Below, one piece after another: positions 42,142 to 50,626 of a DNA stretch of 64,000 bases. The DNA comes from Acidobacteriota bacterium. GTDB lineage: Bacteria; Acidobacteriota; Terriglobia; Terriglobales; Acidobacteriaceae. The position numbers and the translations under genes were made by a program. The notes beneath the pieces were generated by a model that made no database searches, was not told the DNA's origin, and worked only from the letters and a program-made list of their open reading frames with translations. The stretch covers positions 62,001 to 126,000 of the forward strand of contig JAJZME010000038.1 in the NCBI GenBank assembly GCA_021803035.1. Direction: 5' to 3'. Within the stretch, counting starts at the first letter, position 1. Each line of letters starts with the position of its first letter.

Positions 42142-43449
42142 TCAGGGCGCGAGCGGGCGTGAGCCGCCGGCACTGGCCTCTTTCACCACCAGTCTCGTTT
42201 GGGACACCGCATTGCCCTTTCTGCCCGCCGCCATGGCCACCACGCGCCGCGCATAGTTGGCCACCATCTCCACACCCGCCGAATATTTAGGATTCGGATC
42301 TCGCGGACCTCCGTTATAGGCACCCTCCGCCTCAGCCACATTCCCGTGAAAATAATCCAGCAAATTGCGCAGCAGCAGGCCGGCGTAGGTCGTCAGCACG
42401 CCAGTGCTGATGTGGTTGAAATTCAGCATTCGTGGGGGCCGCAGCCGGGGCGGAAGCTTGTTGTAGTTCCGTTTGGTGTCCTCCAGATACAGATTGTGGG
42501 CATATCGCAGAGTTTCCCGCGTGATTTGCCAAGGCCCGACCGAATAGTTGCTCACCAGCACCCACCCCGGCTTGCGCCTCAGAACAATGTCTCCGGGCTG
42601 CGCATATCGCTTCCAGATTGCGTGTTTCAGGTCCCCGCGAATGTCCAGGTAGTTGTTCTCCATTGCGCCGATCCCCAGCAACATGCTGAGCGGAATCTTG
42701 TAGAACTGCGCCACATCGATCATGTCGGCCGCAAAGTTCAGCGCATCGTCGGTGGAAAGCTCTTTGCCGGCGGCTGGCTGCAGCCGTTCCCGCACCCGCC
42801 GGTCCGTCTTCACTTTGAAGAGAATGAACTGGGCCACCGCCGAGGTTAGCGCGGCGCGCGGAAGCTGTAATAGTTGTTCCCGCACCGGCAACTGGTAGGC
42901 GGCATAGAAGAGTTTTGTCTCCTTTTGCCAGCGGAGGATCTCGGATGTGGGCGGAGATTTCAGATCGTACGAATGGATGTAGCCATTAATAACCAGTTCT
43001 CCCAGAATGCGATATGCCTTCATCAGATCATTGGGCATTTGCACGTAAAGGGTGTACAGCGGACCGCTCTTTCTCTCTTTGGTCACAATGTAGACATGGG
43101 AACCGGCGATAAGTTGAATGTCCTGCAGGTAGTCAAAGCGCAGATAGGCCGTCAGATCGTTTTGATAGGTGCCCACATCGCCCAAAAGATTCCCGTTCGG
43201 CATGGGGATGACGGTTCTGCCGTCTTCAAACAGGACTTGTGGCACAAGATTCCTGGAAATCGTGGGCATCGGCTGCACATAAAAGAGCCACCAGATGACC
43301 AAAGCGCTGGCCACCACCCACGCGGCCACGACGGCCGACAGAAGGACGATGCAGCGTCGCCGAAACCTTTCGTATTCCTCCCATCCTGGCGCCGACGATG
43401 AAAATGATAAAGGCTTTGATGCCAAAGTATCCTGGAGTGTGCCGGCCAT
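42142..43449 (-). CDS. Membrane-anchored lytic-transglycosylase-like protein
   Basis: A 435-residue protein with one N-terminal membrane helix (about 35-57) and a periplasmic body. The C-terminal half resembles the SLT/lysozyme fold: candidate catalytic Glu264 in LLGIGAMENNYLD, the SVGPWQITRETLRYAHNLY segment and the AYNGGP motif. The N-terminal periplasmic domain (about 60-230) is not recognised. It probably cleaves the glycan strand of peptidoglycan at the inner-membrane face. It is a single gene. Confidence 0.7.
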   Translation of the reverse strand: MAGTLQDTLASKPLSFSSSAPGWEEYERFRRRCIVLLSAVVAAWVVASALVIWWLFYVQPMPTISRNLVPQVLFEDGRTVIPMPNGNLLGDVGTYQNDLTAYLRFDYLQDIQLIAGSHVYIVTKERKSGPLYTLYVQMPNDLMKAYRILGELVINGYIHSYDLKSPPTSEILRWQKETKLFYAAYQLPVREQLLQLPRAALTSAVAQFILFKVKTDRRVRERLQPAAGKELSTDDALNFAADMIDVAQFYKIPLSMLLGIGAMENNYLDIRGDLKHAIWKRYAQPGDIVLRRKPGWVLVSNYSVGPWQITRETLRYAHNLYLEDTKRNYNKLPPRLRPPRMLNFNHISTGVLTTYAGLLLRNLLDYFHGNVAEAEGAYNGGPRDPNPKYSAGVEMVANYARRVVAMAAGRKGNAVSQTRLVVKEASAGGSRPLAP

Positions 43450-43546
43450 TTGGATGCACCCTTACATCACTCTGCTGGGCAAACGATACCACAATTAAGG
43501 CAACGGCCTGACGGCGCCCTCTTCGACTCCAATCCGAACCAAAACA

Positions 43547-43577
43547 AACCGGGCGAGATGACAGCGCTCGCCCGGTT
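43547..43577 (-). terminator. Intrinsic terminator of the DUF4382 lipoprotein gene
   Basis: On the minus strand AACCGGGCGAG pairs with CTCGCCCGGTT around a 9-nt loop, followed by TTGTTTTGG. It lies 45 bp after the stop at 43622. Stem length (11 bp), GC content and the T-rich tail fit a Rho-independent terminator. Confidence 0.8.
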
Positions 43578-43621
43578 GATGGCAGAGGTCAAATTGGCAT
43601 TTTCAATGCCAGGTTGTGCCG

Positions 43622-45019
43622 CTATTCGCCCTTCATGTCGTCTACGTAACGGGCCAGCAGAACAAGCTGTCCGCTGGTGGGATTTTTGAGCAGCAGTCCG
43701 ACCACGCGAACTTTGGCGCCTCCCGTGACATCGTCGAATGAGCCGAAGCCGTCCCGGTAATCCGTCTTGCCGGCAACGTAGACCGTAACCGGCGTGGGAA
43801 TGAGCACACCGGCAAAGCCATTCACCTGCATTTGGAAGGTGCCGTTCCCGGAATCGACCGAGCCGGCGACAACGGTGCCGGTGAAGCCCCACGGCCGCAG
43901 CACCACGCGATTGGTGCCCACGTCCGTCGGGCTGGTGGCGTCGCTGAGCGGCCCGCCGATGGCCACATCCTGACCCGCGACCAGCGCCGAGGAGTTGAAC
44001 AGGAAGGCGGCCATCGGATTGCGCATCCAGTAGATGAAGTACTTCTCACTATCGCTGAGCACGACCGTGGCGCGCGTCCCCAGTTGCACGTCCGTATTGG
44101 TCGGCTCAAGCCCGCGCACGTAAAGATCGAAGCTCTTGGCCGCCCCGGAGGCAGGCGTCACATAGGTTACCTGGCCGGAAGCATAGAACCTGTGCTGCGA
44201 AAGAATGGCGACCTCGTCGGCGTTGATTGTGGCCTGGGCATTGTCGACCTCGCCGGAGATCTGAACGATGCTGTGGCCGGGGATTAACAGGCTGAGGTTC
44301 GCATTGTTATCCCACTCGGTCTGGCCGTCGGTATCGATCGTGAACTGGCGGCCGTTCGGCCTCTGGAGGACGAAGGACTGCGCGGTGCTGTTGACGCTGA
44401 CTACGCCGCCAACCAATTCGTCGATATGGCCGCCCGAGTCGCCGGGCTTGACCACGGTGACCGTAAAGGTGGGATTCACCTTGCCGGTGATCTGGCCGCC
44501 GCTGGTCTCGATGGACTTGAACAAATTGAAATCGACACGCAAGCCCATGGATACGGTCTTGGTAATCACCAGGGGAGTTGGCAGTGTGATGTTGACCGTG
44601 GATGTGGTCAGCGCGGCCGGCTCCGTCTGGATGCTTGGCTCCGCCGTGGAGGTATCGAGATAGCCGATCGTCGCCGGCCCCAGCGTGATCGAAACGCTGC
44701 TATAGGTGCCAACAGGAACGTTGTTGAGGCTCAGGAGCGCCTGCAGTCCGTTGTAACGCGCGAAATCGACCGTGGGTGAGCCGCTGATGAGCGGTACGCT
44801 GTTGCCTTTGGAGTCGATTGCATCCATGCTGAAATCCTGCACCGCGAAGGATACGATGCTGGCTGCCGGAGCGTCAGTGCCAATGAGAAAGGCCTGGCCT
44901 GTTTGCGAACTGGAGCTGGCCGAAAGCGGGTTAGACATGTTGCTGCAGCCCACCGCCAGAAACGCGGCAAGCGACAGAACTCCGATAACGATGGGCTGAA
45001 CCCGATACCTGGACAACAT
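43622..45019 (-). CDS. DUF4382/DUF5666-type lipoprotein
   Basis: A 465-residue predicted lipoprotein with a signal peptide ending in a lipobox (LAVGCSNM). The first part (about 40-200) is a beta-rich DUF4382-like domain (DAPAASIVSFAVQDFSMDAI, VPVGTYSSVSITLGPA). The rest is made of DUF5666-like OB-type beta repeats (GVVSVNSTAQSFVLQ, VQISGEVDNAQATI, FTGTVVAGSVDSGNGTFQMQ). Function is not known; such proteins are common on Acidobacteriota surfaces. An intrinsic terminator follows. It is divergent from mutS. Confidence 0.75.
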   Translation of the reverse strand: MLSRYRVQPIVIGVLSLAAFLAVGCSNMSNPLSASSSSQTGQAFLIGTDAPAASIVSFAVQDFSMDAIDSKGNSVPLISGSPTVDFARYNGLQALLSLNNVPVGTYSSVSITLGPATIGYLDTSTAEPSIQTEPAALTTSTVNITLPTPLVITKTVSMGLRVDFNLFKSIETSGGQITGKVNPTFTVTVVKPGDSGGHIDELVGGVVSVNSTAQSFVLQRPNGRQFTIDTDGQTEWDNNANLSLLIPGHSIVQISGEVDNAQATINADEVAILSQHRFYASGQVTYVTPASGAAKSFDLYVRGLEPTNTDVQLGTRATVVLSDSEKYFIYWMRNPMAAFLFNSSALVAGQDVAIGGPLSDATSPTDVGTNRVVLRPWGFTGTVVAGSVDSGNGTFQMQVNGFAGVLIPTPVTVYVAGKTDYRDGFGSFDDVTGGAKVRVVGLLLKNPTSGQLVLLARYVDDMKGE

Positions 45020-45504
45020 AGTGGATCACTCTTTCCGCAACCTTCCGCGGCTTCTGCTGAGCGAACGCCGAGTGGGCTGGCCGCCCCTCGCCTGGAAGAA
45101 TCTGCCCTGCGCACAACTCGAGTGGAAGCGCCGGCGAACACTCTGACCCGCGCTCGCAATGCAGCACACGGAAAACCGTCGAGTTGTTTTCGACCTCGGC
45201 AGGACGATCACGCATAACCGGAGAAGCAGGTTCTTGCAGGTCGCGCTCGCGCGCGGAATTGTTGCTGAAAAATCGCGACGCTTGCGAGTCGAGCAGTGTG
45301 TTTCGCAGGCCGTCGATAGCAAAAACCCGCTCTCTCAAAAAAGTTGCGAAGTTTACGCGGATTTTTTCGGGTTCTCAATTTTCAAGCCAATGCGGCTTCC
45401 AGATGCAAAATCGCTGCGGCGGCCAGCCTTCCAGCCAAGGCTTTCCAGTGGCAGCGTTTTCCGCAACAGCCCGGGCGGCCAGCCGCGATAATCTTAAAGG
45501 CAAC
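45020..45504. other. Divergent spacer between the lipoprotein gene and mutS
   Basis: These 485 bp hold the promoters of two divergent genes. The mutS frame is open throughout, from 45184, but the text is not conserved protein, so the region is more likely non-coding. No operator or RNA was recognised. Confidence 0.45.
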
Positions 45505-48273
45505 GTGATCCGCGAAGACCGCCAAGCCGACGCTCAGCTCCCCGGCCTTCTGGACGAGGTCGCAGCCGCTCCGCCGCCACACGCCGCCGAAGTTCCGCCG
45601 CTGCAACTGGAAAGCCCGCCCGGGCCGGTCAAGGATGCAGCCGCGCCGGCTGGCGACAAATCGCCGCCTCTGACCCCCTTCATGCGCCAATGGGCCGCCG
45701 CCAAGCGCGAAAATCCCGATGCCCTGCTCTTCTTTCGCATGGGGGATTTTTACGAGCTTTTTTACGATGACGCCGCCGTGGCCAGCCGCGAGTTGCAACT
45801 GACCCTGACGGCGCGGGACCGCGAGCGGCAGGTGCCCATGTGCGGCGTTCCTTATCATGCCGTGGAAAGCTACCTGACGCGCCTCTTGCGCAAGGGATAC
45901 CGTATCGCCCTCTGCGACCAGATGGAGGATCCCAAGCTCGCCAAAAAGATCGTGCGGCGCGAGGTGACCCGGGTGCTGACGCCGGGAACCGCCCTCGATG
46001 CCGGGCTGAACCAGGAACAGAACAACTTTCTCGCGGCGCTCTTTGAAGACGGGCAGGCCAAAGCCCCGGTCTGCGCCATCGCCCTGCTCGACGTTTCAAC
46101 GGGTGAATTTCGCACCGCCGAGTTCGCCGGCGCGCAGGCGCGGCAGCAGGCAGCCGATGAGCTGCTGCTGGCTGCTCCCAGCGAAGTGCTTCTCGCCGCC
46201 AGCGCCGAGCTGCCCGCCGCGCTTGAGCGCATTCCGGCGCGCACGCGCGTGGAGGATTGGGTCTGGTCCCGCGATTTTGCCCTGCCGCTGCTCGAACGGC
46301 AACTGAACGTGCGCTCGCTGGAAGGCTTTGGTCTCGACGGACACCGGGCAGCGGCCATAGCGGCTGGCGCAGTGTTGCACTATGTGCGCACCACGCAGAA
46401 GAACGAGGCGCTGCATATCGACTCGCTGAAGTTCGAGGAGCACTCCACAGCCCTCGAACTCGACCAGGTGACGGTGCGCAATCTGGAGCTGGTCGAGCCG
46501 CTTTTCGCTGGGCAGGACGACCGCGCCACGCTCTTTCGCACCCTCGACGCCTGCCAGACACCCATGGGCAAGCGCCTGCTGCGCGCCACCATCCTGCGCC
46601 CGCTGATGGACGCCGAGGCCATCGAAGCGCGTTATGAAGCCGTGGCCGAGGCGCACGCGGACCTGATGCGGCGCGAGGAAATCCGCCGCGCCTTCAGCGG
46701 AGTTCTGGATCTGGAACGGCTGCTGGCGCGGCTTTCGCTCGATTCCGCCGGGCCGCGCGACGTGCGCGCGCTGGCGGCAAGCCTGGCGCGCCTGCCCGGG
46801 TTGCGCGCGGCGCTCGACGCCATGCGCGCAACCCTGTGGCGCCAGATCGCGGCGCGGCTTGACACGCTGGACGATGTAACCGCGCGCGTTGCCCGCACGC
46901 TGGTGCCTGATCCGCCCCTGACGCTCGCCGACGGCGGCGCCATCGCGGCCGGAGTCGATGCGGAGCTGGACGATCTGCGCACGGTTTCAAGCAGCGGACG
47001 CCAGGCAATTGCCGCCATCGAAGACCGCGAGCGGCAACGGACCGGAATCAGCTCGCTCAAGGTTCGCTATAACTCAGTCTTCGGATACTACATCGAGATC
47101 ACCAAGGCCAACCTGGCGCTGGCGCCCCCGGATTATGAGCGCAAGCAAACGCTGGTCAACGCCGAGCGGTTTACCACCCCTGAGTTAAAGGAATACGAAC
47201 GGAAGATCCTGACCGCGCATGACCGCTCGATCGAAATCGAAAAGAGAATCTTCGCCGAGCTGCGCGCATTCGTGCTGGCATCGGCAGGCCGGATCAAGCG
47301 TTCGTCTGCGGCCGTGGCCGAGGCTGATCTGCTGGCGAACTTCGCGCACCTGGCCGCAAGCCGCCGCTACGCGCGGCCGGTGCTGGCCGCGGAGCCGGTG
47401 ATCGAAGCCGTGGCAGGCAGGCATCCGGTCATCGAGCAGTGGATGGAAGAAACCCGCGAGGGAAAGTTCATTCCCAACGATATTTATCTGAACGCTGGCG
47501 AAGATGGACCGGGTTTGTTGCTGATTACCGGACCTAACATGGGCGGCAAGAGCACTTATCTGCGCCAGGCGGCCATGCTGGTGCTGATGGCGCAGATGGG
47601 AAGCTTTGTTTCTGCGGAAAGCCTGCGCTTCGGCCTGGTGGATCGCATCTATACGCGCATCGGGGCCAGCGATAACGTGGCGCGCGGACGATCTACTTTC
47701 ATGGTGGAGATGACGGAGACGGCGACCATCCTGAATACGGCCACGCGGCGCTCGCTGATTCTGCTCGACGAGATGGGACGCGGCACGGCCACCTTTGACG
47801 GGCTTTCGCTGGCCTGGGCCACGGTCGAGTATCTGCACGCCGAAACCGGTGCGCGCACGCTCTTCGCCACGCACTATCATGAACTGACCATGCTGGCCGA
47901 AAAGCTGAAACGCGTGCGCAATCTCCGTGTGGGCGTGAAAGAAGCCGCGGGCGGTATTGTTTTCCTGCACAACATTGAACCGGGTGCGGCGAGCAAGAGT
48001 TATGGCATCGACGTGGCCAAGCTTGCCGGCCTCCCGCCTGCGGTGATTGAGCGCGCAAGGCATGTATTGCGCCAGCATGAGAAGCAGGAGCGCCAAAGCG
48101 TGCAGGTGGAAACCACGGTTGAGCCGATACAGTTGACCATCTTCACGCCGCTCTCGCAGCGCATCCTGGACCGCCTGGCGGAGGTAGACGTGAATTCGCT
48201 TACGCCCTTGCAGGCGCTGAATCTGATCGAGGAGTTACAGCAGGAACTGAAAGACAAAGTCCCTGGAACATAG
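45505..48273 (+). CDS. mutS: DNA mismatch repair protein MutS
   Basis: A 922-residue mismatch-recognition ATPase when read from GTG 45505, which has AAAGG 5 nt upstream. The mismatch-binding domain has the Phe-x-Glu motif (FFRMGDFYELFYDDA), followed by connector, lever and clamp domains. The ATPase carries Walker A GPNMGGKST (near residue 676), the DEMGRGTATFDG signature and ATHYHEL. A Pro/Ala-rich leader of about 60 residues precedes the conserved start. A later start close to MRQWAAAKRENP would remove that leader. The C-terminal QLTIF and helix region are complete. Confidence 0.95.
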   Translation: MIREDRQADAQLPGLLDEVAAAPPPHAAEVPPLQLESPPGPVKDAAAPAGDKSPPLTPFMRQWAAAKRENPDALLFFRMGDFYELFYDDAAVASRELQLTLTARDRERQVPMCGVPYHAVESYLTRLLRKGYRIALCDQMEDPKLAKKIVRREVTRVLTPGTALDAGLNQEQNNFLAALFEDGQAKAPVCAIALLDVSTGEFRTAEFAGAQARQQAADELLLAAPSEVLLAASAELPAALERIPARTRVEDWVWSRDFALPLLERQLNVRSLEGFGLDGHRAAAIAAGAVLHYVRTTQKNEALHIDSLKFEEHSTALELDQVTVRNLELVEPLFAGQDDRATLFRTLDACQTPMGKRLLRATILRPLMDAEAIEARYEAVAEAHADLMRREEIRRAFSGVLDLERLLARLSLDSAGPRDVRALAASLARLPGLRAALDAMRATLWRQIAARLDTLDDVTARVARTLVPDPPLTLADGGAIAAGVDAELDDLRTVSSSGRQAIAAIEDRERQRTGISSLKVRYNSVFGYYIEITKANLALAPPDYERKQTLVNAERFTTPELKEYERKILTAHDRSIEIEKRIFAELRAFVLASAGRIKRSSAAVAEADLLANFAHLAASRRYARPVLAAEPVIEAVAGRHPVIEQWMEETREGKFIPNDIYLNAGEDGPGLLLITGPNMGGKSTYLRQAAMLVLMAQMGSFVSAESLRFGLVDRIYTRIGASDNVARGRSTFMVEMTETATILNTATRRSLILLDEMGRGTATFDGLSLAWATVEYLHAETGARTLFATHYHELTMLAEKLKRVRNLRVGVKEAAGGIVFLHNIEPGAASKSYGIDVAKLAGLPPAVIERARHVLRQHEKQERQSVQVETTVEPIQLTIFTPLSQRILDRLAEVDVNSLTPLQALNLIEELQQELKDKVPGT

Positions 48274-48356
48274 CAATCAAGAAATGTAAATGAGTAACAA
48301 AGAACGCAGATGAGTTAAAAAGGATCGGCGGCACCACACGGTAAGTGAGGATGACA

Positions 48357-49460
48357 ATGGAACTGCAGCGCGCGGCCGGAAGTCTGCTGGTGGTTGGCCT
48401 GGCCGGACGAGAATTGACGGCGATGGAGCGAGCGTGGCTCAAGCTGCTGCGGCCGGCGGGGATCATCCTCTTCAAGCGGAACATTGACAACGCCAGGCAG
48501 ACGCGAGCGCTGCTCAAGGAAGCAACAACGTTCTGCGCACCGCACAGCGCGCGCTGCGTCGATGTGGAAGGCGGAACAGTCAACCGCCTCCATGAAGCTC
48601 TGGCGCCTATTCCATCGTTGCAGACTGTCGCAAGAGCAATGAAGTCCGCCGCGGTTCCCGACCGCCTGGCGCGCACGCACGGAGAGTTGATCGCCCGGGC
48701 TGTTGCCGCCTTTGGATTCAACACATCGCTGGCGCCGGTGCTCGATCTGGCTCTGCCCGAGTCAGCGCAGGTAATGGGCACGCGCTGCGCGGCTGCGGCG
48801 CCGGCGGAAGTCATCGATTACGCGCGCGGATTCCTCGCCGGCTTTGCTTCGCGCGGCATCGTGGGCTGCGGCAAGCATTTTCCGGGGCTCGGCGGCGGCG
48901 CGCTCGACTCGCACCAGGAAACCCCGGCGATCATGCGCCAAGGCAGCGCCATCTGGCGCGATGATCTGGAGCCTTATCGCGCATTGCACCGCGAGTTGCC
49001 CATCGTCATGATCAACCACGCCGCGTATCCCAAAACGCCGGGCAGGCAGCGGCCGGCGAGCGTGTCGAGTTACTGGATTGAAACCGTGCTGCGCAAGCGA
49101 ATCGGTTTCAGAGGGATCGTGCTCTCCGACGACCTGGAGATGGGCGGCATTTTGAAGTTCATGCCCATCGAAGAAGCCGCCGTCGAGGCCATCCGCGCCG
49201 GATCGGATCTGATCGAAATCTGCCACCGTCCAGAGCTGATCCTGCAGGCGTTCGAGACGCTGATCGCCGAGGGCGAGCGGTCGGCTGCGTTTCGCAGGCT
49301 GCTGCTGACGCGTGCGCGGGAGACCGAACGCAAGCGGGCGCGGCTCTTTTCCCGCGCCATGGCTTCGGCCTTGGGCGAACGCCAGTTCCAGGCGCTGCGG
49401 GCGCGGATTGCGCGCTTCAGCGATGCCGTCGCCAATGCAGTGGAGGGTCGCGGCGCATGA
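48357..49460 (+). CDS. nagZ: Glycoside hydrolase family 3, NagZ-like beta-N-acetylglucosaminidase
   Basis: A 367-residue cytosolic GH3 enzyme expected to remove GlcNAc from GlcNAc-anhydroMurNAc peptides. The catalytic Asp is in VLSDDLEMGG. The general acid/base His loop is CGKHFPGLGGGALDSHQETP, and the substrate site is DVEGGTVNRL. Two positions differ from the usual NagZ text (GGRV to GGTV, GHG to GLG). GAGG 6 nt before ATG 48357 supports the start. It overlaps anmK by 4 nt, giving a recycling operon. Confidence 0.87.
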   Translation: MELQRAAGSLLVVGLAGRELTAMERAWLKLLRPAGIILFKRNIDNARQTRALLKEATTFCAPHSARCVDVEGGTVNRLHEALAPIPSLQTVARAMKSAAVPDRLARTHGELIARAVAAFGFNTSLAPVLDLALPESAQVMGTRCAAAAPAEVIDYARGFLAGFASRGIVGCGKHFPGLGGGALDSHQETPAIMRQGSAIWRDDLEPYRALHRELPIVMINHAAYPKTPGRQRPASVSSYWIETVLRKRIGFRGIVLSDDLEMGGILKFMPIEEAAVEAIRAGSDLIEICHRPELILQAFETLIAEGERSAAFRRLLLTRARETERKRARLFSRAMASALGERQFQALRARIARFSDAVANAVEGRGA

Positions 49461-50626
49461 ACACGCGTAGAATGACGGTGGCCGGCGTGATGAGCGGGAC
49501 CTCCGCCGATGGCGTCGATGTGGCTGTGGTGCGCATTTCTCCTGGCCGGTTGCGGCCGCGTCTCAAGCTCCTTGCTCATCAGGGATTTGCCTATCCGGCC
49601 CCGCTGCGCCGTGCGGTTCTGGCCGCGATGAATGCGGCTTCAATCTCCACGGCGGAACTGGCGCGGCTGAACTGGCGTCTGGGCCTGGAGTATGCCCAGG
49701 CCGTCAGCGCTACCCTTGACCGGCGCAAGCTGAAGATCGATCTGGTCGGCTGCCACGGGCAGACACTCTACCATCAGCCGCGCGCCGCGGCCTATGCGGG
49801 CCGGCAGTTCACCTGCACCTGGCAGGCTGGCGAGGCTCAGGCGATTGCATCCAGGGTTGGCGTGCCGGTGGTGTCGAATTTCCGCCCGACGGATATGCTG
49901 GCAGGCGGCCAGGGAGCACCGCTGGTGCCGCTGCTCGATTACGTCCTGTTTGCCGAGACGCGGCGCGGGCGCGTACTGCAGAATATTGGCGGCATTGCCA
50001 ATCTCACAGCGATTCCCGCGGGCGCTGCAGCGAATGGCGTGATTGCCTTCGATACCGGCCCGGGAAACATGGTGATGGACGCGCTGGCCCGCCAGCTTTT
50101 CGGAAAGCAGTTCGACCGCGGCGGACATTTTGCCGCCGCGGGCGCCGTGCTTGCGCCCGTGCTCAAGCAGGAGTTACAGAATCCTTACTACCGCCTGAAA
50201 CCGCCACGCACCGCCGGCCGCGAGCAGTTTGGCCGCGAGTATGCGGACGCGTTTCTCGCCGCCTGCCGCAGACACTCGAAAAGACCGGAAGATGCGCTGG
50301 CCACGGCAACCGCCCTCACCGCGGAGACGATTGTGGCCGGCTACCGGCGCCATGTTGCGCGGCTCATGCGCGGCCACCCGGTGGATTTCATCGTCTCTGG
50401 AGGCGGAGCCCGCAACGCAACGCTGATGGCGATGCTTGCGCGCCGGCTGGAGCCGCTGGGTTGCGCGCTGGCGGCGAGCGAAGATTTCGGATTGCCCGCC
50501 GAGGCAAAAGAAGCGGCTGCCTTCGCGCTGCTGGCCTGGCAAACCTGGCATCGGCTGCCGGGCAACGTGCCCGCGGCAACCGGGGCAAAACGCCCTGCCA
50601 TTCTGGGACAGGTAACGTATGCGTAG
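49457..50626 (+). CDS. anmK: Anhydro-N-acetylmuramic acid kinase
   Basis: A 389-residue sugar kinase that opens the 1,6-anhydro ring of anhydroMurNAc and phosphorylates it to MurNAc-6-P. Family motifs are VMSGTSADGVDVAVV at the start, CHGQTLYHQP, FRPTDMLAGGQGAPLVPLLD, QNIGGIANLTAIP, FDTGPGNMVMDAL and SGGGARNATLM. It overlaps nagZ by 4 nt and the binding-protein gene by 8 nt, so the three are co-translated. Confidence 0.95.
   Translation: MNTRRMTVAGVMSGTSADGVDVAVVRISPGRLRPRLKLLAHQGFAYPAPLRRAVLAAMNAASISTAELARLNWRLGLEYAQAVSATLDRRKLKIDLVGCHGQTLYHQPRAAAYAGRQFTCTWQAGEAQAIASRVGVPVVSNFRPTDMLAGGQGAPLVPLLDYVLFAETRRGRVLQNIGGIANLTAIPAGAAANGVIAFDTGPGNMVMDALARQLFGKQFDRGGHFAAAGAVLAPVLKQELQNPYYRLKPPRTAGREQFGREYADAFLAACRRHSKRPEDALATATALTAETIVAGYRRHVARLMRGHPVDFIVSGGGARNATLMAMLARRLEPLGCALAASEDFGLPAEAKEAAAFALLAWQTWHRLPGNVPAATGAKRPAILGQVTYA

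Noticed and set aside
45184..45504. Extended MutS start at 45184
   Set aside because: The extra 107 codons have no MutS similarity and cover the divergent promoter region.
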